Origin: Roseitalea sp.
GTDB taxonomy: Bacteria > Pseudomonadota > Alphaproteobacteria > Rhizobiales > Rhizobiaceae
Assembly: GCA_017642895.1 (NCBI GenBank)
Contig: JAEPON010000023.1
Coordinates: forward strand, 1 to 54,696
Direction of reading: 5' to 3'
Length of the DNA stretch: 54,696 bases
Below, one piece after another: positions 25,471 through 35,168 of the stretch; the stretch's first letter is position 1; each line of letters starts with the position of its first letter. A program made the translations under genes and the position numbers. Under the pieces are notes generated by a model. That model did no database searches, was not told the origin of the DNA, and worked only from the letters and a program-made list of their open reading frames with translations.

Positions 25471-26190
25471 CAACTGCCCCCGCCCAAAAACTTATCCAAC
25501 CGCCTTTCCGCTCCCCCTATCCTTGCCGCCATCGCCTTTGCGGAACAGGCCCGGTCGACCCGCCGGGTTGCGAAGGCGGCGACGGCGCAGTTGGTCATGC
25601 AGCGGTGCATGGCTGGGCGATGAGCCCCCAAGCTGCGGCGGAATGAAGGTGCGGAGCGTTGGGCGCCGTGCCGTGCGCGAGTCCCCGCGTGCGGTTCAAG
25701 CGGTGCCGACGCCCGGCGCGGCCGAGATTCGTCGCCACGGGGCTGTGGCGGGGCAGATGAAGGTGTCACAACGCGCCGGCCAAGCGGCCTCCAAGGAGCG
25801 ATCTTTCTGGGGCCGGCGCTGCGCATGACGATCACCGCAAGCCCGTCGAACGGGCGGTCCGGCGACCGCATTTGTTCTTGTGCACGACGGCGGTCACCGG
25901 ATCGCCCGTTGTTCTGTTGCCTGAGCTCACGGCAGTTCTCCTGCCGGAGAACGCCTCCGCATGGGCGGCGAAGGGTCGGACGGCCGTCGGGTCCCCGCCA
26001 GCGAGCGCGGCCGCGCGACGCTTAAGGGCGGGGCAAAGAAGGTCCGCCTTGCGGGCTGACGCCCGAAATGCCTGGCGCATGGCAAGCGCAGCGAAGCGCA
26101 AGCTCTGGGTCACTGACGAAGCGCGGGCGGCTTCGCCCGAAAGAACCGGTACACGGTCTTGCGCGACCAGATGCCCGCGAGCGCCGAACG
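25471..26190. other. hairpin-rich stretch with no recognisable gene
   Basis: About 0.7 kb. Open frames on both strands have no protein-like features (arginine- and alanine-rich, no motif). Several strong hairpins occur: GCCCGT-CGA-ACGGGC at 25841-25855, GTTCTCC-TGCC-GGAGAAC at 25935-25952 and CGGGCG-GCTT-CGCCCG at 26124-26139. A structured RNA or a decayed mobile element is possible. I do not see the hallmark sequences of RNase P RNA or the signal recognition particle RNA. Confidence 0.4.
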
Positions 26191-26217
26191 AAAAAGCCCC
26201 GCGCCGAAGCGCGGGGC
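26191..26217 (-). terminator. rho-independent terminator of the FadL-type gene
   Basis: On the minus strand GCCCCGCGC-TTCG-GCGCGGGGC is followed by TTTTT. It lies 41 bases past the stop codon of the porin gene. Confidence 0.85.
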
Positions 26218-26258
26218 CGGTCGATCGATGGTGAAGAGCCCGTCCCCCGGGCCGGCGC

Positions 26259-27527
26259 TTACCAGTTGACGACGAATCGTCCGCCGACGGCGTAGGACCA
26301 GTCGCTGCCGACCGTGTAGGCGAAGGTGTCGCCCGGTCCGCCCGCGCCAACAGCGGCTTCCGCGGCCACCGATCCGCCGGCCAGGTGGCTGATCGCGCCG
26401 CCAAGCTGCAGCGAGGCGCGCTCGCCCCTGAACTCGACGCCGGTCGCCAGCGTCCATGTGTCGGTGAAGACGTCCTCGGTGGTCGACACGCCCTTGTCCC
26501 AGGTCAGGCTGACCGAGCCGGACATCCAGTCGGTGAACTGACGGCCGACGCCGCCGGTGACCGTCCAGCCATCCTGCCAGAAGAATTCGAGGTTCCGCAC
26601 GCCGGGCAGCGCGCCGCCGGTGACCGTGTAGTTGAGCGTTTGCAGCACGCTCCAGTCGGTCCATTTGACCGAACCGAACACCAGCGTGCCCGGCGCGACG
26701 CCGGTCTGGGCGCGCAGTTCGACCGACTGCGGCAGCGTGCCATTGCCCAACGAGGTGCCCGTGCCGCCGGCCAGGAAATCGGCCGCCGTGGCGAACGTGC
26801 CCGCCGGGTTGTGGGTGACCTGGCTGCGATAGAGAAGCTGGACGCGCGCGGCGATCTCGGGAATCTCATAGGCGATGCCGAAACGATAGCCGGGATTGTA
26901 GCCGCCATCGAAGGACAGCGTGCCCTGGGTGCCGTTCAGCGTGCCGCCGATGGCGCCGGCCACAAGGGCCGGCTGTCCCGCCGCCAGAAGCGCGCCGGTG
27001 ATCACCGCGCCCTGGAACTGGACGACCTCGGCATAGGTGAAGTTCTCGATGAAAACACCGCCGATCAGCGACAGACGCCCGGAGCCGACGCTGAACGAAC
27101 CGACATCGTTGAACATCAACGCGCATGTCAGGCCGAATTCATCGGTCGTGAAATCGCGGCTGACAAGGCCCGAACCGTCGATGAGGCCGGCCGCGATCGC
27201 CTGCGGTCCATACGATGAGCTGGCGCCGTAGGGCTGCGTGTAGGTGCCGGCGCAGCGCGCATTGTCGGTCAGGTTCAGCTTGATGGCGCCCGTCGGCACA
27301 TAATAGGTGTTCGTATAGTTCGGATCGGTCGCCGCAACGCCGTTGATCGTTGAGTAGCCGCGCTGGGGCGCAACGGCCGTCGCGCCGGCGCGCATGCTGA
27401 AATTGCCCTCTTCAAAGAGGATGTCGGTGTCGGCGGTGCCGCGCGAAAAGCCGCCGGCTTGGGCCGAGGCGACCGTGATCGCTGCACCGGCAAAACCGGC
27501 AATAAAAACCCTGAATGCCCCACCCAT
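26259..27527 (-). CDS. outer membrane transport protein, OmpP1/FadL/TodX family
   Basis: Product of 422 residues. The signal peptide is cleaved near AQA-G (residue 24). The mature N-terminus GGFSRGTADTDILFEEGNFSMR resembles the FadL hatch region, followed by alternating beta strands and a C-terminal aromatic end (RFVVNW) typical of outer-membrane barrels. Such proteins let hydrophobic compounds such as long-chain fatty acids cross the outer membrane. It is transcribed alone, with its own terminator and a 308-base upstream region. Confidence 0.85.
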   Translation of the reverse strand: MGGAFRVFIAGFAGAAITVASAQAGGFSRGTADTDILFEEGNFSMRAGATAVAPQRGYSTINGVAATDPNYTNTYYVPTGAIKLNLTDNARCAGTYTQPYGASSSYGPQAIAAGLIDGSGLVSRDFTTDEFGLTCALMFNDVGSFSVGSGRLSLIGGVFIENFTYAEVVQFQGAVITGALLAAGQPALVAGAIGGTLNGTQGTLSFDGGYNPGYRFGIAYEIPEIAARVQLLYRSQVTHNPAGTFATAADFLAGGTGTSLGNGTLPQSVELRAQTGVAPGTLVFGSVKWTDWSVLQTLNYTVTGGALPGVRNLEFFWQDGWTVTGGVGRQFTDWMSGSVSLTWDKGVSTTEDVFTDTWTLATGVEFRGERASLQLGGAISHLAGGSVAAEAAVGAGGPGDTFAYTVGSDWSYAVGGRFVVNW

Positions 27528-27835
27528 GGGATCCCTCCAAACTTATGCTTTGATTTGTTGTGACCGAAACGCCGCGGACAGATCAAGCACAATCGAAGCG
27601 CGCAGGGCGCGCCGTCGCCACCCGTCAAGAAGAGGCCGGTGCCCGCCGGGTAAAACACGGTGCTTGAACGCGCAATGACGGCGCCTGCCCGTGAAAAAAC
27701 CGAAAATTTTCATGCAAAAAACGCAATTGGCGGCAATTTGGGCCGCCACAACGCTTACTGTTGCAAAAGCGTCACAATCCGGCCCTTTTTCGCGAAGTGA
27801 CCCTTACGTGTGCGTAAATGCCCTGTCGCGGCGGT
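27528..27835. other. upstream region of the FadL-type gene
   Basis: 308 bases between porin start and valS stop, locally AT-rich for this genome. It contains an imperfect inverted repeat CAAC-N7-GTTG at 27749-27763 and the palindrome GAAAATTTTC near 27702-27711. These are possible operator or promoter elements for the porin; no clear -35/-10 pair. Confidence 0.45.
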
Positions 27836-30697
27836 TCAGATATCGGTGATTCGCGCCAGCGCCGCGTCAAGTTTCTCCAGCGCAGGGATTGCTTCGGCCA
27901 GCTTGTCGCGTTCGGCCTGCACCACATCCGGCTTGGCGTTGGCCACGAATTTTTCGTTGGCCAGCTTCTTCTCCAGGCGCGCGATCTCGTCCCGCGCCTT
28001 GGCGATCGCCTTTTCGAGCCGCGCCTTCTCGGCGGCGATGTCGATCAAGCCGCCGAGTGGCAGGCAAATGGTCGCCTCGCGCACAACGATCTGGGCCGCC
28101 CCCTTGGGTGCTGCGCTCTCGATGACAATGTCTTCGGCGCGGGCCAGTTGCTTGATCGCCGGGTCGTGGCGGATGAGCCGGGCGCATGTCGTCTCATTGG
28201 CGCCAACGACGATCAGCGGCGCCCTGGCCGATGGCGGCACGTTCATTTCGGCGCGCACCGAGCGGATACCGGAGACCAGTTCGACCAGCCAGTTGATCTC
28301 GTCGGCGGCGGCATCGTCTTCCAGCGCCGGCGCCGGCCAGGCGGCGTGGCACAAAAGCCCGTCGCGGCTGCCGGTCAGCGCCCACAGTTCCTCGGTCATG
28401 AACGGCATGAACGGATGCAGCAGCTTGTAGATTTCATCGAGCGCGAAGGCGGCGCAGGCGCGCGCCTCGGCCTTGGCGTCCTCATCTTCGCCGGCAAAGA
28501 CCGGCTTGAGCAGTTCCAGATACCAGTCGCAGAAATTGTTCCAGACGAATTTGTAGAGCGCACCGGCCGCCTCGTTGAAGCGGTAGGTCTCGATGCCTTG
28601 CGAGACCTCGCCGACCGTCCGGCCAAGCTCGGTGAGGATCCAGCGATTGATCGTCAGTTGAGCGTCTTGGGGCCGGAAACCGGGAGCATGCGCGACGCCG
28701 TTCATCTGGGCAAAGCGCGTGGCGTTCCAGAGTTTCGTGCCGAAATTGCGGTAGCCGGCGACCCGCGCCGGATCGAGCTTCACGTCGCGCCCCTGCGCGG
28801 CCATGATGGCAAGCGTGAAGCGCAGCGCGTCGGCGCCATATTCGTCGATCAGCTCCAGCGGATCGATGACATTGCCCTTTGACTTGGACATTTTGGCGCC
28901 GTGCTTGTCGCGCACCAGCGCGTGCACATAGACCGTGTGGAACGGTTCGATGGCCGCGCCCTGATCATCCTTCATGAAATGCTGGCCCATCATCATCATC
29001 CGGGCGACCCAGAAGAAAATGATGTCGAAGCCGGTGACCAGAACCGAGGTCGGATAATAGGTCGCAAGCTCGGGTGTCTTGTCCGGCCAGCCAAGCGTCG
29101 AAAACGGCCAGAGCGCCGAGGAAAACCAGGTGTCGAGCACGTCGGGATCGCGCTTCAGATCGACGTCATCACCATAATGGGCACGTGCCTCGGCCTCGGC
29201 CTCGTCCTGGGTCCGCTGGACGAACACGGTGCCGTCCGATCCGTACCAGGCCGGGATCTGATGGCCCCACCAGAGCTGCCGCGACACGCACCAGGGCTGG
29301 ATGTTCTCCATCCAGTCGAAATAGGTCTTCTCCCAGCTCTTGGGCACAAATTGTGTGCGGCCCGCGCGCACCGATTCAATGGCCGGCTGCGCCAGGACAT
29401 CGGCGCGCACGAACCACTGGTCGGTGAGCATGGGCTCGATGACGACATGGCTTCGGTCGCCGAAGGGCTGCATGATGCGCTTTGACTCGACGAAGGGGAT
29501 CGCATTACCCTCCTCGTCGGTTGTCATCACCGCCAGCCCCTCGCCGGTGATCTGATCGATCACCTGTTTGCGCGCCTCAAACCGGTCGAGCCCGCGCAGA
29601 TCGTCGGGCACCAGGTTGATCGCGTCCGCTTCGGCTTCATCGAGCGTGCGTTCGCCGCGTGCCACCGCGCCGGCAATCGCCGCGGCCTCGGCATAGGGCG
29701 CGCCATCGGTGCGCATGGCACCGCGCACATCCATCAGCCGGTACATCGGGATGCCGCCACGCTTGGCGACCTCATAGTCGTTGAAATCATGCGCGCCGGT
29801 GATCTTGACCGCGCCGGAGCCGAAGTCCGGGTCCGGATACTCGTCGGTGATGATCGGGATCAGGCGTCGATGCTCCTTGGGCCCGACGGGAATTTCACAC
29901 AGCTTGCCGACGATCGGTGCGTAGCGCTCGTCATCGGGATGGACCGCCACCGCGCCGTCGCCGAGCATCGTCTCGGGCCGGGTCGTGGCGATCGAGATGT
30001 AATCGCGCGTCTCGCGCAGCGTGACGGTGCCGTCCTCGTCCTTTTCGACATACTCATAGGTCGCGCCGTCCGCGAGCGGATATTTGAAGTGCCACATATG
30101 GCCGTCGACCTCGATGTTCTCGACTTCGAGGTCGGAGATCGCGGTTTCGAACTTCGGGTCCCAGTTGACCAGCCGCTTGCCGCGATAGATCAGCCCTTCC
30201 TTGTAAAGCCGCACGAAGACTTCGAGCACCGCCTCGGACAGGCCGTCATCCATGGTGAAGCGTTCGCGCGACCAGTCGCACGACGCGCCCAGCCGCTTGA
30301 GCTGGTTGAAGATCTGGCCGCCGGATTCGTCCTTCCACTGCCAGACGCGTTCGACGAACCTCTCGCGGCCCATCTCGCGCCGCGTCATGTTCTCGCCGCT
30401 CTCCGCAAGCTGGCGCTCGACGACCATTTGCGTGGCGATGCCGGCATGGTCCATACCCGGTTGCCACAGCACATTGTTGCCGAGCATCCTTTGGTGCCGG
30501 ATCAAAATGTCCTGCAGCGTGTTGTTAAGCGCATGGCCCATATGCAGTGAGCCGGTGACGTTGGGCGGCGGAATGACGACGCAATAGGGATCGGCGTCCT
30601 CGCGCGCGCCGGCACCGGCGGCAAAGGCGTTCGCCATGTCCCACATTTCGGCAATGCGCGGCTCGACGCGCGGGGCGTCAAAATTCTTGTCCAGCAT
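27836..30697 (-). CDS. valS: valyl-tRNA synthetase
   Basis: Product of 953 residues, a class I synthetase charging tRNA-Val. The HIGH signature is PPPNVTGSLHMGHAL (about residues 43-57) and the KMSKS loop is GAKMSKSKGNVIDP. An editing domain lies between them, with an anticodon-binding helical domain and a C-terminal coiled coil (ARLEKAIAKARDEIARLEKK) that contacts tRNA. It sits downstream of popZ in the usual Rhizobiales order. Confidence 0.97.
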   Translation of the reverse strand: MLDKNFDAPRVEPRIAEMWDMANAFAAGAGAREDADPYCVVIPPPNVTGSLHMGHALNNTLQDILIRHQRMLGNNVLWQPGMDHAGIATQMVVERQLAESGENMTRREMGRERFVERVWQWKDESGGQIFNQLKRLGASCDWSRERFTMDDGLSEAVLEVFVRLYKEGLIYRGKRLVNWDPKFETAISDLEVENIEVDGHMWHFKYPLADGATYEYVEKDEDGTVTLRETRDYISIATTRPETMLGDGAVAVHPDDERYAPIVGKLCEIPVGPKEHRRLIPIITDEYPDPDFGSGAVKITGAHDFNDYEVAKRGGIPMYRLMDVRGAMRTDGAPYAEAAAIAGAVARGERTLDEAEADAINLVPDDLRGLDRFEARKQVIDQITGEGLAVMTTDEEGNAIPFVESKRIMQPFGDRSHVVIEPMLTDQWFVRADVLAQPAIESVRAGRTQFVPKSWEKTYFDWMENIQPWCVSRQLWWGHQIPAWYGSDGTVFVQRTQDEAEAEARAHYGDDVDLKRDPDVLDTWFSSALWPFSTLGWPDKTPELATYYPTSVLVTGFDIIFFWVARMMMMGQHFMKDDQGAAIEPFHTVYVHALVRDKHGAKMSKSKGNVIDPLELIDEYGADALRFTLAIMAAQGRDVKLDPARVAGYRNFGTKLWNATRFAQMNGVAHAPGFRPQDAQLTINRWILTELGRTVGEVSQGIETYRFNEAAGALYKFVWNNFCDWYLELLKPVFAGEDEDAKAEARACAAFALDEIYKLLHPFMPFMTEELWALTGSRDGLLCHAAWPAPALEDDAAADEINWLVELVSGIRSVRAEMNVPPSARAPLIVVGANETTCARLIRHDPAIKQLARAEDIVIESAAPKGAAQIVVREATICLPLGGLIDIAAEKARLEKAIAKARDEIARLEKKLANEKFVANAKPDVVQAERDKLAEAIPALEKLDAALARITDI

Positions 30698-30825
30698 GAG
30701 AATGGTTCCGTTCGCGCCGGGAGAAATCCCGCCGCTGTAAACCGGATGCGCCCGGCCCTGTCAACAAAGCGGCGGCAGCGGCGAAACCGTCGCCCGATCC
30801 GCCCTGTCCGATCGGTCTTGCCCGA

Positions 30826-31575
30826 TCAATCCTGGCGCGGGTCGCCGCGCGCGATCCGCTCGATCTCGGCGCGCACCAGCCGCTCAACCATGGAGGGCAG
30901 ATTGTCGTCCAGCCATTCGGCAAGCATGGGCCGAAGCATCTGTTCGGTCATCGCTTCGAGATCGCGACCGGCCTTGGCCTTGAGCGTTTCGGACAATTCG
31001 CCAAACGACGTCTCGACCGAGCGGCTCACTTCGCTGGAGATCAGCGGCTCCAGGGCCGATGTCGTGCTCACGCTGCCGGTGCTCGCATCGGAGACACCTC
31101 CGGAAGGCGGTTCGGGGTCCGTGGCGTCAGCAAGCACGGCCGGAGGCGCCGGCTCCACTTGCTCAACCGAACGCAGTTCACCGGCCGTCGCCGACAGGAC
31201 GCTGGCAACCTGGGCAAAGGCGCGGCTGTCATCTTCCGAAAAGCGCGCTTCATACTTGCCGTTTGCCGACCCGACACCATTGGTGGCATCGATGACACGT
31301 TCGCGGCCTTCAAACGTCTCCGGCGCGCGCGCGTCCAGCGCGTCGGCGAAACTGTCCAGGTCAGAGCGGCTCATCGGCGGGCGATCTGCTGCGACATCGT
31401 CGGCAGGCATGCCGCCCGCCGGAGTACGCCCTGCCGTCTGCGGCGCGGAAACCTCTGCGGGCTGCGGCCGGTCGGGCTCCGCGTTCTGGCCGTCACTGCG
31501 CTCGATGATCCGGCGTATCGACGACAGGATGTCGTCCATGGAAGGCTGATCGTCCGTCGGGTTGGGTTGGCCCAT
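30826..31575 (-). CDS. popZ: polar organizing protein PopZ (DUF2497)
   Basis: Product of 249 residues. PopZ self-assembles at a cell pole and anchors the chromosome origin and cell-cycle regulators in alphaproteobacteria. The conserved N-terminal helix is PSMDDILSSIRRIIE and the C-terminal oligomerisation helices are LRPMLAEWLDDNLPSMVERL and EIERIARG. Between them lies a long acidic, Pro/Ser-rich disordered spacer, as expected. Start set at MGQPNPTDDQPS (31575); the upstream in-frame ATG at 31599 adds 8 residues without support. Confidence 0.88.
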   Translation of the reverse strand: MGQPNPTDDQPSMDDILSSIRRIIERSDGQNAEPDRPQPAEVSAPQTAGRTPAGGMPADDVAADRPPMSRSDLDSFADALDARAPETFEGRERVIDATNGVGSANGKYEARFSEDDSRAFAQVASVLSATAGELRSVEQVEPAPPAVLADATDPEPPSGGVSDASTGSVSTTSALEPLISSEVSRSVETSFGELSETLKAKAGRDLEAMTEQMLRPMLAEWLDDNLPSMVERLVRAEIERIARGDPRQD

Positions 31576-31708
31576 AATATGTGTCGTCCCGCTGCGCATT
31601 TGCGAATCACTGACCCGACATTAGCCAACCGTCCGGGCAATGAGAATCCCGGGTTATGCGATTGCGCCGGCATTCACAGGAATGCGTGGCAGCCAGCGGA
31701 CAACCGGG

Positions 31709-33076
31709 TCAGCGTCCGTCTGGCGTGCGCAATCCGTACCACAGATCCTTGACGGCATTGTAATGCTCCTCGGGATCGTGCTGGCGCACGTTCAGACCCA
31801 GGCGCGAGGCGGTCAGGCGACCGACGGACGAGCCCAGCGCATAGGAGGAGACGACGAGATTGCGCTGGGCCTGAACCAGCGCGACTTGCGCATCGAGCAC
31901 GGTCGCCTGGGCGTTGAGCACATCGAGCGTGGTGCGCTGGCCGACATTGCGCTCTTCGATGACGCCATTGAGCGCCAGTTGCGACGCGCGCACCGATTCC
32001 TGGTTGGCGCTCAGCGAGGCGCGCGAGGCTTCAAGCTGGGTCCAAGCCGAAGCGACCGCCGCGCGGACCTGATCGCGCGCCACATCAATGTCGATCCGGG
32101 CCTGGCCGAGTTCTTCCTTGCGCTGGCGCACCGTGGCGCTGGCCTGGCCGCCCTGATAGATGGGCACGGTCACCTGCGCTCCGATCGATGCAGCGGTGCC
32201 GGACGTCGAGCCCTGACTGGTTGATGTCGAGGCCTGGGAGAGCGAGGCGTTCAGTCCGATCTGCGGCAGGAAGGCGCCTTCCGCCGCCTTGACGCTGAAA
32301 AGGCTCGAATCGACCAGCGCATCGCGCACCTTGATCGCCGGGTGGCCGGAGAATGCCGTCGCATAGGCGGTGTCAAGCGAATTGGGGAGCAGGCGCGACA
32401 GCGGCTGTGCCGGCGACAAGGCCCCGGGACTCACACCGGTCAACTGGCGGTAGACCGCTTCGCTCGAGCCGACCGAAGCGCGTGCCGCCGTCAACTGGGC
32501 CCGGGCGCCGGCCAGGCTCGCCTCGGCCTGGGCGACATCGGTGCGGGTGCCCTCGCCGACCTCAAAGCGCGCGCGGGCGGCGCGAAGCTGCTCCTGCAGG
32601 AACTCCAGGTTGCGCGCCCGCAGGTTCGCGATCTGGCGGTTCTGGACCACGTCCATATAGGCCTGGGCGGTGTCGAACAGCACATTTTGTTCGGTGTTGC
32701 GCAGGTTCTGCCGTTCGGCGCGCACGCCCGCTTCGGCCGCCTGGACATTGTTGCGCGTCTGGAACCCGTCGAAGATTGCCTGGTTGATCTCGATGCCGAA
32801 GCTGACCTGCCCCTGTCCGCGCCCGGTCATCGGTCCGCCGCGTGAATCGGAGGAATAGACAATGCCGGACGTGCCGGTGACGCGGGGCCGCATGCCGGAC
32901 CTCGCCAGCGGAACGCCCTCATTGGTCACCCTCAGGCCGGCGCGTGCCGAATTGAGCTGGGCATTGTTCTCATAGGCCTTGGCGAGCGCGCCATGAATGG
33001 TATCGGCCGCCCAAGCGGGCAGCGGCATCGCCGCCACCGACAACACCACAAGACCCGTAATCCAAACTCGACGCAT
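31709..33076 (-). CDS. tolC: TolC-family outer membrane efflux protein
   Basis: Product of 455 residues. A signal peptide ends near PAWA-A (residue 23). Two repeats of the outer-membrane efflux domain follow, each with long helical hairpins (AERQNLRNTEQNVLFDTAQAYMDVV; VPIYQGGQASATVRQRKEEL, shown separately). As a trimer it forms the exit duct for type I secretion and tripartite efflux pumps. The start at 33076 has AGGAGACG upstream. A 16-base sequence at 33171-33186 in its upstream region recurs ahead of nrdJ. Confidence 0.9.
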   Translation of the reverse strand: MRRVWITGLVVLSVAAMPLPAWAADTIHGALAKAYENNAQLNSARAGLRVTNEGVPLARSGMRPRVTGTSGIVYSSDSRGGPMTGRGQGQVSFGIEINQAIFDGFQTRNNVQAAEAGVRAERQNLRNTEQNVLFDTAQAYMDVVQNRQIANLRARNLEFLQEQLRAARARFEVGEGTRTDVAQAEASLAGARAQLTAARASVGSSEAVYRQLTGVSPGALSPAQPLSRLLPNSLDTAYATAFSGHPAIKVRDALVDSSLFSVKAAEGAFLPQIGLNASLSQASTSTSQGSTSGTAASIGAQVTVPIYQGGQASATVRQRKEELGQARIDIDVARDQVRAAVASAWTQLEASRASLSANQESVRASQLALNGVIEERNVGQRTTLDVLNAQATVLDAQVALVQAQRNLVVSSYALGSSVGRLTASRLGLNVRQHDPEEHYNAVKDLWYGLRTPDGR

Positions 33077-33251
33077 CAACGTCTCCTGTTCGCGCTTGGC
33101 CCACCCATGCCCGTTCAGGCGAACATAGCCACACCGCGCCCAAATAGAAGTGGCGGCCCGGGCGCGGCAAGTTAACAAAGTATGACGCCCGGGCTTTTGA
33201 AAGCGCTGTTGCCGATTGGCAACGCATACCGGGCCGATCGCACGGAACCGC

Positions 33252-33923
33252 TCAGAACGCGAATTCGGCTTCGGTTGCAAAACCGGGCAGAGGCTTGGCC
33301 GCAACGTTGAACGCGCGGCGGCGGGACAGGACGCCCTCATCATCGCGAATATGCAGCATCGCAAAACCGGTCGGTCCATGGCCCTCAACGACCACGAGGC
33401 GGCCCCCGGGCTTGAGCTGGTCCAGCAGCGCCGGCGGCACCGCATCGACCGCACCGGCCATGAAAATCACATCGTACGGCCCCTCGCCGACCAGCCCTTC
33501 ATGAAGCGGCCCGGGCACCACGGCGACGCTGTCGAACCCGTTGTCGCCAAGCGCCTCGGTCGCCTGGGCGGCGAGCGCCTCGTCGCTCTCCAGCGCGATC
33601 ACCGCGCCGCACAGGCACGACAAGATGGCAGAGGAATAGCCAAGCCCGCAGCCGACATCGAGGACAAGGTCACCGGGGCCGATCTCCGCAAGCTGGACCA
33701 GCCGGGCGAACGGCGCCGGGTCCATCATGTAGCGTGGCACGTCGGCGCCCTCATTGAGCAAAATGTCGTCGTCGAGATAGGCAAACGGACGCTGACGGGC
33801 CGGCACGAACGCCTCGCGCGGCACGGTCAGCATCGCCTCGATGATCGCGATGTCGGTCACATCGCTGGGCCGGACCTGGCTGTCGACCATGGCGCGCCGC
33901 AGTTCGGAGAAATCCTGGCCCAT
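33252..33923 (-). CDS. protein-L-isoaspartate O-methyltransferase family protein
   Basis: Product of 223 residues. The SAM-binding motif is DLVLDVGCGLGYSSAIL (residues 85-101), with the Pcm-type post-motif segment GGRLVVVEG. The N-terminal half (MVDSQVRPSDVTD, VPREAFVPARQR) is the form usually found next to tolC in Rhizobiales. It may repair isoaspartate in aged proteins; whether this divergent group keeps that activity is not known from sequence. The gene precedes tolC in the same direction and may be co-transcribed. Confidence 0.84.
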   Translation of the reverse strand: MGQDFSELRRAMVDSQVRPSDVTDIAIIEAMLTVPREAFVPARQRPFAYLDDDILLNEGADVPRYMMDPAPFARLVQLAEIGPGDLVLDVGCGLGYSSAILSCLCGAVIALESDEALAAQATEALGDNGFDSVAVVPGPLHEGLVGEGPYDVIFMAGAVDAVPPALLDQLKPGGRLVVVEGHGPTGFAMLHIRDDEGVLSRRRAFNVAAKPLPGFATEAEFAF

Positions 33924-34018
33924 CTCAATCGTCCCGTTTCAGGCATTGCGCGCGTGAACGTTCCACACCGTGGCGGATCACCGGCCCGACGGGCACGGAT
34001 CGCCGCGCACGAAAAGGT

Positions 34019-34092
34019 TGGAGGCCTCGCCCGGAATCGAACCGGGGTACAAGGATTTGCAGTCCTCTGCGTAACCACTCCGCCACGAGGCC
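34019..34092 (-). tRNA. tRNA-Cys (GCA)
   Basis: On the minus strand the acceptor GGCCTCG (from 34092) pairs with CGAGGCC. The anticodon loop CTGCAAA gives GCA, the T-loop is TTCGATT, the discriminator is U, and CCA is encoded (34019-34021). Confidence 0.95.
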
Positions 34093-34200
34093 ATGGCGCC
34101 ACTTGCGTATCGCGCGCCGTGTTAACAGAGGGTTTTTGCGCCGACAAGCAGCCAAAGACGCAAAGCGCGGCCTGTGCGCGGTTTTTTCGCGGGCGCGCCC

Positions 34201-34554
34201 TCAGTTCCGCGCCGTGCCCGAACGCTTGCGACCCCGGCGCACGGCAAGCCGGCGCCGGATGCGGCGCAGGGGATGCAGTTCGTGCGACAGGATGAAAAGG
34301 CCCAGCGGGATCATCCAGAAGCCGAGGACCGGCAGAAATCCGAACACGCCAAGAACGCTGAGCGCAGCGCCTAGAGCCAGCCGCGCGCGGCGCGAGCCGG
34401 GCTTTGGAAATTCGCGCCCGAACAGCCGGTAGACAGGGCGGCGACCGGCGCCTTCGCCCACACGAGACAGCGCGTCGTCGGCGGCGTCCGGGGTGCCGGC
34501 CGGGGGTCTTTCGGCGGACCGGTTGTGCTCGTCCATCGCAATCGCATCCGTCAT
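34201..34554 (-). CDS. small membrane protein, function unknown
   Basis: Product of 117 residues if it starts at 34554; ATG 34536 is also possible. A polar N-terminal half is followed by two closely spaced hydrophobic helices (ARLALGAALSVLGVFGFL and VLGFWMIPLGLFILS) and a strongly basic tail (LRRIRRRLAVRRGRK). Small proteins of this shape are common and uncharacterised in Rhizobiales. Function not recognised. Confidence 0.6.
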   Translation of the reverse strand: MTDAIAMDEHNRSAERPPAGTPDAADDALSRVGEGAGRRPVYRLFGREFPKPGSRRARLALGAALSVLGVFGFLPVLGFWMIPLGLFILSHELHPLRRIRRRLAVRRGRKRSGTARN

Positions 34555-34734
34555 CGTCGGGCCGGCACCTCCGTGAACCGGAGGCGAATCGCACGACGCC
34601 GTTGACGTGAGTGCCCGCGCCGGTTCGTTCAAGGCACAAGCGGCAAAAAAAAAGCACCGCAGGCCGCATGGACCGCAAATTTACCCCTTTTCAACACCAC
34701 GGTGCGTTTGATATAGCCGCCGGCATTCGAGTTT

Positions 34735-34809
34735 TCCCCAGTAGCTCAGCGGTAGAGCGCTCGACTGTTAATCGATCGGTCGCAAGTTCGAATCTTGCCT
34801 GGGGAGCCA
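34735..34809 (+). tRNA. tRNA-Asn (GTT)
   Basis: The acceptor TCCCCAG pairs with CTGGGGA. The anticodon loop CTGTTAA gives GTT, the T-loop is TTCGAAT, discriminator G, and CCA is encoded at 34807-34809. Immediately after it the sequence becomes a 358-base gene-free stretch ahead of the stress island, a plausible boundary. Confidence 0.95.
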
Positions 34810-35168
34810 TTTTTCGCCTTTGCAGGCCGCAATCGCTGTTTTTGTTTCCATCTGTTTTCCGCCGCACCACGATTGTGCACGATTACCGCACAACGGTTGT
34901 GGCGTCGTTTCGCCCTTTCGCCGCACATCGCCCACTCTCGGCGAGCGGGCTTTGATCCCGCACCAGCCCCCTCCCCGGCCGGATCGGCCGTGCAAAGTTA
35001 CCCGAGCCTTTCGATAGTTCGGATCGTGCATCGAAACCGCTGTTCAACGGCATCCCAACGACTATCTCACCGGTCGATTCGCAGGAACATCAACTTGCTG
35101 TGCGCGAGATGACGTGCGTGCTCTCCGGCCTTTGATCGGTCAAACCGTGCAGTGCGTTTTCGGCGACC
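34810..35168. other. gene-free stretch after tRNA-Asn
   Basis: About 358 bases with no supported ORF. It contains TTTGATCGGTCAAA at 35131-35144, a palindrome whose half-sites are too close to be an FNR box. I see no repeat of the tRNA 3' end and no integrase. Confidence 0.5.

Noticed and set aside
35131..35144. TTTGATCGGTCAAA as another FNR site
   Set aside because: The TTGA/TCAA halves are separated by 4 bases, not the 6 required by an FNR box, so the dimer geometry does not fit.
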